From: an uncultured Chloroflexota bacterium
GTDB lineage: Bacteria > Chloroflexota > Anaerolineae > Caldilineales > Caldilineaceae
Assembly: GCA_903858085.1 (NCBI GenBank)
Contig: CAIOHJ010000087.1
Span: forward strand, 1 to 5,908
Length of the DNA: 5,908 nt
Direction of reading: 5' to 3'
Shown here: positions 1 to 4,091 of the stretch, in pieces
Layout: the number at the start of each line of letters is the position of its first letter
Numbering within the stretch: the stretch's first letter is position 1
Notes under the pieces: model-generated
What the model was told of the DNA's origin: nothing
Seen by the model: only the letters and a program-made list of their open reading frames with translations
Databases searched by the model: none
Position numbers and translations under genes: made by a program

Positions 1-329
1 CGCTGGCAGTTGACGCAGAGGGTGGCGTCTGGCTTGATCTCCAGCCGTTCTGGCTCGATCGGGTTGCTGCAGCGCGTGCAAACCCCATACTCGCCTTTTT
101 CCATCGATTTGAGCGCAGCCTCGATGTCGATCTGGCGCCGTTCGAGGACAGCGATCAGGGCTGCATTTTTTTCGCGTTCGAAGATCTCGCTGTCCCCCTC
201 ATCTGGTTCCACATCGACCTCGGCCTGCATCAGGTCGCGCAGGTTGGCCAGCTCTGTGTTGACCTGGGCGAGGTCCTCCAACAATTTTGTCCGTTCTTTG
301 GCAGCCAGTTTGGCTTTTGTGGTCTTCAT
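1..329 (-). CDS. DksA/TraR-family C4 zinc-finger protein (C-terminus cut by window edge)
   Basis: The 109 visible residues start at ATG 329-327 and run off the left edge with no stop. Residues 1-75 are charged and helical, fitting the DksA coiled coil. Residues 84-108 form the zinc finger: Cys84-x2-Cys87-x17-Cys105-x2-Cys108, preceded by KGEYGVC, a hallmark of the TraR/DksA family (in E. coli DksA, GYCESCG...CIDC). The coiled-coil tip region holds Pro42-Asp43-Glu-Gly-Asp46, which lines up with the Asp71/Asp74 pair of E. coli DksA, although the following Ala is Glu here. Family members bind RNA polymerase through the secondary channel and modulate initiation, often with ppGpp. That role is inferred, since many short family members are uncharacterised. 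The gene has a private promoter (382-410), so it is probably not an operon member of the permease gene behind it. The Shine-Dalgarno sequence is weak. The family call is sure; whether it is a true DksA orthologue is open. Confidence 0.93.
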   Translation of the reverse strand, partial: MKTTKAKLAAKERTKLLEDLAQVNTELANLRDLMQAEVDVEPDEGDSEIFEREKNAALIAVLERRQIDIEAALKSMEKGEYGVCTRCSNPIEPERLEIKPDATLCVNCQ

Positions 330-381
330 AGGGCACTTTTGCTTTCACTGTCAGCGCTACAATGGAAAAATAGGTGAATCG

Positions 382-410
382 GTTATAGCAGGTTTCGGAA
401 CAAAGGTCAA
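382..410 (-). promoter_or_regulatory. sigma70-like promoter of the DksA/TraR-family gene
   Basis: On the minus strand, TTGACC (405-410) is followed after exactly 17 nt by TATAAC (382-387). Each hexamer matches 5 of 6 consensus bases. Transcription would start near 375, giving a leader of about 45 nt before ATG 329. The -35 box begins only 16 nt beyond the permease stop codon, so the permease and zinc-finger genes look separately initiated. No terminator is visible between them. Prediction from sequence only. Confidence 0.7.
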
Positions 411-426
411 AGTTTTGTATGCCTGT

Positions 427-1314
427 TCAGCGCCCATCTGACTCCGCCAGCTTTTTTTCAAGCTGTTCCAACAGCCATTCGGAGACGATCGTGAGCACCC
501 AATAAATGACCGCTGCCAGGAGGAACATCTCCATATATTTGCTGTCTTTGCGTGCAAAGCGGTTGGCGCGGTAGGTGATTTCCCAGACACCCATGACAGA
601 GACGAGCGAGGAGTCTTTCTGCATGGCAATAAACTGGTTGCCAATGGCTGGCACGATCAATTTGATTGCCTGGGGGAGCACAACCAGCCGCAGCGTCTGC
701 AGGGAGCTCATGCCCAGCGCAGAGGCTGCCTGCCGTTGGCCGGGCTGGACCGACTGGATCCCTGCACGAAAAATTTCGGTCATGTAGGCCCCATAGTTGA
801 GGCTGAGCGCCATGACACCGGACTGAAGGGCAGTCAGAATCAGCAGCGTTCCCAGCCAGGGATAGCCCAGCTCTGAGATCCGTTGTCCGATCTGCGGCAG
901 CCCCAGATAGATGATAAAAATCTGAACCAGCAGTGGCGTGCCGCGAAAGAGTGAGACGTAGAAACCGGAGAGCCCGTGCAGCACCGGGTGGGGAGAGAGA
1001 CGCCCCAGCGCCCCCAGAAGGGCGATCAGGGTTGCCAGGGCAATTGACAGCAGTGAGACCCCCAGGGTGACGCCGAGCCCCAGCAAAATAAAGCTGGCGT
1101 TGTCGCCGATGTAGCCGAGATCGAGCTGCAAAAAAGAGAAGGCGATGGCGAGAATGACAAACAAAGCAACCCACACCAGCCCGATGCGCAACTGCTGCAG
1201 GCGGCGATGGCGGCGGGCACGTTTCTGTAAAAGGGCTGCAAATGCGTTCTGGTCGGCAGGGTCTGTCAGGTCGTAGGAGGCGGGGTCTTCGGATGGTCTC
1301 GGAAAAGTTGCCAT
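427..1314 (-). CDS. Polar amino acid-type ABC transporter permease (HisM/GlnP family)
   Basis: This is an inner-membrane permease of a solute importer, 295 residues from ATG 1314. A basic cytoplasmic N-terminus (residues 31-43, rich in Arg/Lys) precedes the first membrane helix (about 43-63). Further helices lie at about 74-102, 122-140, 155-176, 210-230 and 263-282. SLFRGTPLLVQIF (121-133) is the signature of the His/Glu/Gln-type permeases. Residues 179-217 (TEIFRAGI...QAASALGMS...VVLPQAIK) carry the EAA loop that contacts the ATPase. A GTG start at 1383 would add 23 residues but lies inside the perfect hairpin at 1352-1396 and adds non-conserved sequence, so I prefer ATG 1314, despite only a weak GAGAG ribosome site 12 nt ahead. 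The solute-binding lipoprotein lies directly upstream in the same unit. No ATPase gene follows, so one must be supplied from elsewhere. The substrate cannot be read from the permease. Confidence 0.93.
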   Translation of the reverse strand: MATFPRPSEDPASYDLTDPADQNAFAALLQKRARRHRRLQQLRIGLVWVALFVILAIAFSFLQLDLGYIGDNASFILLGLGVTLGVSLLSIALATLIALLGALGRLSPHPVLHGLSGFYVSLFRGTPLLVQIFIIYLGLPQIGQRISELGYPWLGTLLILTALQSGVMALSLNYGAYMTEIFRAGIQSVQPGQRQAASALGMSSLQTLRLVVLPQAIKLIVPAIGNQFIAMQKDSSLVSVMGVWEITYRANRFARKDSKYMEMFLLAAVIYWVLTIVSEWLLEQLEKKLAESDGR

Positions 1315-1351
1315 TGCTGCACGGTTCTCTCTGGAGATGGGTGGGCTCTGA

Positions 1352-1396
1352 GCACCCGTGCAAGGTGGTTTGTCCTCCACCACCTTGCACGGGTGC
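1352..1396 (-). repeat. Perfect 18-bp inverted repeat: intercistronic stem-loop between binding protein and permease genes
   Basis: Arms 1352-1369 (GCACCCGTGCAAGGTGGT) and 1379-1396 are exact reverse complements around a 9-nt loop (1370-1378). The stem starts 5 nt after the stop codon of the binding-protein gene and ends 37 nt before the permease ATG. No T-run follows on either strand, so it is not a classical intrinsic terminator. In importer operons such as malE-malF, a hairpin at this place protects the upstream message or limits downstream expression, so the periplasmic component is made in excess. That role is inferred here. Confidence 0.85.
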
Positions 1397-1401
1397 GCTG
1401 G

Positions 1402-2355
1402 CTAGTGGTCGAGCTGGGACAGGTCGAACGTCGCCGCCGCTCCGGTCAGGTCGGTTCCATAGTACTTTTCCGACAACTTTGCGAGCGTCCCCTCTGCGTG
1501 CAGGGTCTGGATGGCCTCTGTCACCGCAGCGCGCAGCGTGGCAGTGTCCTGGGGCGCTGATTTGTCGATGGCAGCGGCCAGATACTCGAAGTAGACCGGC
1601 TCACCGAGTTGCTTGAGCGGGCCGCCGTCGGCGATATAGCCCAGCCCAGTCGGCAGCGCAGTCAGCACAGCCGCCAGCCGTACCCCATCGCCCAGGGCCA
1701 GATCTTCCAGCGCTGGCACATCGGTCTCATAGCCGCTCACCGCAGCGTTGGCGACGACAAAGTCGATCGTTTCCCCAGGGATCGCCAGCGAGCCGTCCAG
1801 GTAGGCCTCGTAGGTGCAGCCGGCACAGACGCCGATGGTGGCGCCGGCCAGGTCTGCCGGCTGGGCAAAGGTGCTGTTGTCCTGGTGGACAAAGAAGGCT
1901 GCCGGGGTGGTGTAGTAGGGCTGGGTAAACGAAAGGTTCTGCATCCGTTCAGGGGTGATGGTCATCGAGCCTACGCTCAAATCCCAGCGACCTGCCCAGC
2001 CGCCTGCCGTGATCAGCGTCCAGTCGGGTGTTACAAAGCAGGCTTCGACGCCCAGTTGGCGGGCAATTTCGGTGGCCGTGTCAATGTCGAAGCCAGTGAA
2101 CTGGTTGGCCGGCCGCTCGTCGCCGGTACAGCGGGTCTCTGCAGGAGGCTCGACGTTGGCCACCAGCTCTGACTGGGGAGGATAGGCCGGGTCGGTCGAG
2201 ATGATGAGCTTGCCCCGTTCTCGGATCTGGGCCAGCAGATCGGCTGCGGGCTCGCTCGCAGCAGGCGGGTCGCCGACAGGCGCCGCTGCCGGCACGGTGC
2301 AGGCGGCCAACAGGATGGCCAGGAGGGATACAAACAGTTGGATGCGCAGTTTCAT
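1402..2355 (-). CDS. ABC transporter substrate-binding lipoprotein, family 3 (amino acid-type)
   Basis: A membrane-anchored solute receptor of 317 residues. The signal peptide (1-18) ends in the lipobox Leu-Ala-Ala-Cys19, followed by a Pro/Ala-rich tether to about residue 40. The SBP_bac_3 fold then shows GKLIISTDPAYPP (48-60), GFDIDTATEIARQLG (88-102), WDLSVGSMTITPERM (124-138, with Arg137 where HisJ-type proteins hold the ligand carboxylate), FTQPYY (143-148) and a C-terminal AVTEAIQTLHAEGTLAKLSEKYYG helix. Between YPP and GFD there is an insertion of about 20 residues with Cys76. Cys106, and Cys177-x2-Cys180 in the ligand loop of the second lobe, are also unusual. The Asp that normally grips the amino group appears to be Thr232. 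ATG 2355 is chosen because GGAGAAG (2362-2368) stands 6 nt ahead; the TTG at 2391 and ATG at 2370 would precede or overlap this site. Ligand unknown; a polar amino acid or a related compound. Confidence 0.93.
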   Translation of the reverse strand: MKLRIQLFVSLLAILLAACTVPAAAPVGDPPAASEPAADLLAQIRERGKLIISTDPAYPPQSELVANVEPPAETRCTGDERPANQFTGFDIDTATEIARQLGVEACFVTPDWTLITAGGWAGRWDLSVGSMTITPERMQNLSFTQPYYTTPAAFFVHQDNSTFAQPADLAGATIGVCAGCTYEAYLDGSLAIPGETIDFVVANAAVSGYETDVPALEDLALGDGVRLAAVLTALPTGLGYIADGGPLKQLGEPVYFEYLAAAIDKSAPQDTATLRAAVTEAIQTLHAEGTLAKLSEKYYGTDLTGAAATFDLSQLDH

Positions 2356-2361
2356 CGGATA

Positions 2362-2368
2362 CTTCTCC
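2362..2368 (-). promoter_or_regulatory. Ribosome binding site deciding the binding-protein start
   Basis: GGAGAAG on the minus strand lies 6 nt before ATG 2355. It selects this start over the in-frame ATG at 2370, which overlaps the site, and over the TTG at 2391. The chosen start puts the lipobox Cys at residue 19, the usual distance. Confidence 0.75.
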
Positions 2369-2402
2369 ATGGGTCTGGTTGTTTGGTGCAACAGCCGGCG
2401 CC

Positions 2403-2435
2403 CTGGCTGGACAAAGCGTCCAAAATGGCGGCCAG
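2403..2435 (-). other. Possible stem-loop in the leader of the binding-protein transcript
   Basis: On the minus strand CTGGC (2431-2435) can pair with GCCAG (2403-2407), and TGGAC (2418-2422) with GTCCA (2408-2412), around loop GCTTT, with an 8-nt bulge on the 5' side. It falls in the untranslated leader of about 95 nt between the predicted start of transcription and the ribosome site. The inner stem is only 5 bp, so it may be chance. It matches no riboswitch class I recognise. Confidence 0.3.
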
Positions 2436-2457
2436 TGCACGCTGTTGGCTGTCAGAT

Positions 2458-2485
2458 ATTGTATCAGAACTGGATACAGGTGCAA
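2458..2485 (-). promoter_or_regulatory. Extended -10 promoter for the ABC importer unit
   Basis: On the minus strand the -10 box TACAAT (2458-2463) is preceded by TGA, giving the extended form TGnTACAAT. A partial -35 box TTGCAC (2480-2485; 3 of 6 bases) lies 16 nt upstream. The predicted start is near 2451, leaving a leader of about 95 nt before ATG 2355. The -35 box abuts the hairpin that ends the upstream lipoprotein gene, so the importer seems to be an independent transcription unit. Confidence 0.6.
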
Positions 2486-2486
2486 T

Positions 2487-2509
2487 CGCACCCCAGAGAC
2501 TGGGTGCGC
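2487..2509 (-). terminator. Hairpin directly after the LysM lipoprotein stop (terminator-like, no T-run)
   Basis: On the minus strand CGCACCCAG pairs with CTGGGGTGCG around the loop TCT, with one bulged base. It starts 1-2 nt after the TGA at 2510-2512. The stem is strong and GC-rich, but what follows is GATTGCAC, not a T-run. It may therefore stabilise the 3' end or terminate weakly rather than act as a classical intrinsic terminator. Confidence 0.45.
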
Positions 2510-3526
2510 TCAGGGGCTGGCCGCAGAAATTCGACGGCCCTGGGCAGCAGCCACCACCCGGGTGACAGGTCCTCCTGCGGGTGCCAGGGCCGCTACAAAA
2601 CTGGATTCCCCGCCGCGCGGAACGACGTTGTGGTCGGGCTCAACTTTGCGGGTAGCGACCACCCGCCCCAGCGCGTCGTAGGCGGTCAACACGACCCCTA
2701 CCTGGACCGCCTCCTCGGGGCCGATGTTCCTGACCCGGCCTGTGACTGTGATCGACGCATAGCCTTCGCTGAGAAAGTCAAGCTCGGTCACCTCCAGATC
2801 GCGGTAGTAACTGCCGACATAGGCAGGCACTGCACGCAGTGCGTACAGCTGATAACGCGCAAATTTGCCCGGCTGTTCTCCGAAAAGCACAGCAAAAGGG
2901 GCTCTTTCGTCGGCGTCGACCAGATCCAGCGCAACAGGCCCTTCTGCCCGGGCGACGTCCTGCCCATTGTCGTCGATCAAGGTCACCCCTACCCGCACCT
3001 GTTCCAACGGCTGGCCGGTGTTGTTCCAGACTTCCCCCAACACCGAGAGCCCGCCGATCGTCGTCTCGTTGAAATTGACATTTTCGATCGAAATTGAGAG
3101 CGGGGTGGGGGTCGGGGTCAGGGTCGTTGCCTGCGCAGCCCCCAATTCTTCCTGGCGGGGGATGATCAACTCTTGCCCGAGCTGGAGCAGACGCGGGTCC
3201 AGAATTCCGTTGGCTTCCTGCAGCGCAGAGACGCTGACGTCGTAGCGGACGGCCACCGACAACAACGTCTCACCCGCCTGGATCAGATGGACAACCGGGG
3301 TGGGCGTGACGGTCGAAGTGGGGGTGGGTTCCGGCGTGTAGGGGGCTGGGGTCGAGGTCGGCTGCAAGGTTGCGACGACAATGTCCACCGTCGGCGTCGG
3401 CGGCGGTGTCGGCGTCGGGGAGAGCGTGATGATCTGACCGCAGCCAGCCAGCCAAAGGCTGGCCACGATCCCCCAAACCCAGATGAAGAGGCGCTGCGCT
3501 CTGCTTGGCATTTGTTGTGCAACCAT
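2510..3526 (-). CDS. LysM-domain lipoprotein with Thr-Pro linkers and two FxLYD-like domains
   Basis: A predicted lipoprotein of 338 residues. A basic N-terminus and hydrophobic segment (13-26) end in the lipobox Leu-Ala-Gly-Cys29. Residues 35-78 are a Thr/Pro-rich tether. Residues 79-123 form one LysM module (HLIQAGETLLSVAVRYDVS to LGQELIIP), a fold that binds N-acetylglucosamine polymers such as peptidoglycan. A second TPTPTP linker (134-142) leads to two similar beta-sandwich units at about 143-228 and 243-326. Both show the pattern of the FxLYD family: GEVWNNTGQPLEQVRVGVTL and GRVRNIGPEEAVQVGVVLTA, each followed by a D-x-x-G-x-V turn. The protein is likely anchored on the outside of the membrane and held to the wall. 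Its partner or activity is unknown. I start at ATG 3526; ATG 3511 is possible (Cys at residue 24), and neither has a Shine-Dalgarno site. Longer upstream reading frames run into the divergent gene and would bury the signal peptide. Confidence 0.88.
   Translation of the reverse strand: MVAQQMPSRAQRLFIWVWGIVASLWLAGCGQIITLSPTPTPPPTPTVDIVVATLQPTSTPAPYTPEPTPTSTVTPTPVVHLIQAGETLLSVAVRYDVSVSALQEANGILDPRLLQLGQELIIPRQEELGAAQATTLTPTPTPLSISIENVNFNETTIGGLSVLGEVWNNTGQPLEQVRVGVTLIDDNGQDVARAEGPVALDLVDADERAPFAVLFGEQPGKFARYQLYALRAVPAYVGSYYRDLEVTELDFLSEGYASITVTGRVRNIGPEEAVQVGVVLTAYDALGRVVATRKVEPDHNVVPRGGESSFVAALAPAGGPVTRVVAAAQGRRISAASP
3101..3127 (-). repeat. Short Thr-Pro linker-coding repeat
   Basis: This codes for residues 134-142 (TTLTPTPTP) of the lipoprotein, joining the LysM module to the first FxLYD-like domain. 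It is the second, shorter instance of the linker in this gene. The G-rich run of near-identical codons on the plus strand is explained by this low-complexity coding. Confidence 0.7.
3293..3424 (-). repeat. Low-complexity Thr-Pro-rich linker-coding region
   Basis: Codons for residues 35-78 of the lipoprotein give SPTPTPPPTPT-like blocks, seen on the plus strand as repeated GGTGTCGGCGTCGG-type sequence. It is a flexible, extended tether between the lipid anchor and the LysM module. Such linkers are common in Anaerolineae lipoproteins and are prone to length change by slippage. Confidence 0.75.
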
Positions 3527-3543
3527 ATAGACTGGAGTATAGC
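3515..3543 (+). promoter_or_regulatory. Candidate promoter of the metallophosphoesterase gene
   Basis: TTGTGC (3515-3520) and TATAGC (3538-3543) are spaced by 17 nt on the plus strand. They match 3 and 4 of 6 consensus bases. Transcription would begin near 3550, 28 nt before the ATG. The -10 box shares base pairs 3538-3541 with the -10 box of the divergent lipoprotein promoter. The hexamers are weak, so confidence is moderate. Confidence 0.4.
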
Positions 3544-3544
3544 A
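3536..3544 (-). promoter_or_regulatory. Extended -10 element of the LysM lipoprotein gene
   Basis: On the minus strand TGCTATACT (3536-3544) is a TGn extended -10 element with 5 of 6 matches to TATAAT. No good -35 box lies 16-18 nt upstream, which extended -10 promoters tolerate. The predicted start, about 7 nt downstream, falls around 3527-3530, almost on ATG 3526. The message could therefore be leaderless or nearly so, consistent with the missing ribosome site. Confidence 0.5.
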
Positions 3545-3568
3545 TAGGGCCAAAGAGAGCCACGAAGC

Positions 3569-3574
3569 GAGGAG
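3569..3574 (+). promoter_or_regulatory. Ribosome binding site of the metallophosphoesterase
   Basis: GAGGAG stands 3 nt before ATG 3578. The spacing is short but the match is good, and the start also puts the Asp-x-His metal motif at the expected residues 9-11. Confidence 0.6.
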
Positions 3575-3577
3575 ACA

Positions 3578-4072
3578 ATGACCAAGATAGCAATTTTTTC
3601 GGACAGCCACGACCAGGTGGCCACTTTGCGCGGCGCTCTGGCAGCAGCAAACGCCGCCGGTGCCGCCGTGTTGCTGCACTGCGGGGATCTTTGTGCCCCT
3701 TTCATGCTCAGACAGATCGGCGAACAGTTTGCCGGTGCAGTGCACGTGGTGTTCGGCAACAACGACGGAGATGGCCGTCTTCTGCAGAGCGTCGCTGCGC
3801 TCTTTCCACAGATCACCCTGCATGGCATTTACGCAGAGCTGGAGATTGCCGGGCGGCAGGTCGCGCTGATCCACTATCCAGAGCCGGCACGGCGGATCGC
3901 CCAGTCAGGCCAGCTGGATCTGGTCTGCTACGGCCACGACCACACGCCCCTGCTGGAGGGGGTGGGCAGGGGCTGGCTGCTCAACCCGGGCGAGCTGCTC
4001 GGGTTGCAGGGTGCGCCTGCCTGGGCGCTCTATGATACGGTCAGCGGTGCAGTGACACCCATGTCGGTCTGA
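3578..4072 (+). CDS. Small metallophosphoesterase, YfcE/MJ0936-type phosphodiesterase family
   Basis: A complete 164-residue single-domain enzyme, the usual length for this family. All calcineurin-like dimetal motifs are present in order: SDSH (Asp9, His11), CGD (Asp37), GNND (Asn61, with Asp63), IHYPEP (His99) and GHDH (His120, His122), then LNPGE (135-139) in the place of the family's NPGS turn. These residues bind two divalent metals that activate water for hydrolysis of a phosphodiester or phosphomonoester. The protein is cytoplasmic, with no signal peptide. The physiological substrate is unknown for most relatives; YfcE and MJ0936 cleave model phosphodiesters. It is the only plus-strand gene here, divergent from the LysM lipoprotein (51 nt) and convergent with the aminotransferase (19-nt gap). 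No intrinsic terminator fits in that gap, so the two messages probably overlap at their 3' ends. Family call very sure, role unknown. Confidence 0.94.
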   Translation: MTKIAIFSDSHDQVATLRGALAAANAAGAAVLLHCGDLCAPFMLRQIGEQFAGAVHVVFGNNDGDGRLLQSVAALFPQITLHGIYAELEIAGRQVALIHYPEPARRIAQSGQLDLVCYGHDHTPLLEGVGRGWLLNPGELLGLQGAPAWALYDTVSGAVTPMSV

Positions 4073-4091
4073 GTGACGATACACTGGGCGG

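Noticed and set aside
1315..1383. GTG start at 1383 extending the permease by 23 residues
   Set aside because: The codon lies inside the perfect hairpin and the added residues look non-coding; ATG 1314 starts the permease at a more usual length.
458..1390. Second long minus-strand frame overlapping the permease
   Set aside because: Same-strand shadow frame; the product is Cys/His/Arg-rich without membrane segments, while the other frame gives a textbook permease.
1352..1396. Hairpin considered as an intrinsic terminator
   Set aside because: No T-run follows on either strand, and the permease downstream has no visible promoter of its own, so full termination is unlikely.
2201..3097. Long open frame on the plus strand (298 codons) across the binding-protein start and the lipoprotein gene
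   Set aside because: It is antisense to two well-supported genes and their promoter region, its translation is low in structure and rich in Arg/Cys/Pro, and it has no recognisable motif. High GC content makes such antisense frames common.
3293..3424. Repetitive G-rich tract considered as a CRISPR-like or tandem DNA repeat
   Set aside because: The repeat units are irregular and are fully explained by Thr-Pro codons of a linker; there are no spacers or constant-length repeats.
3527..3874. N-terminal extension of the LysM lipoprotein up to 3874
   Set aside because: It would overlap the divergent phosphoesterase and bury the lipoprotein signal peptide more than 100 residues deep.
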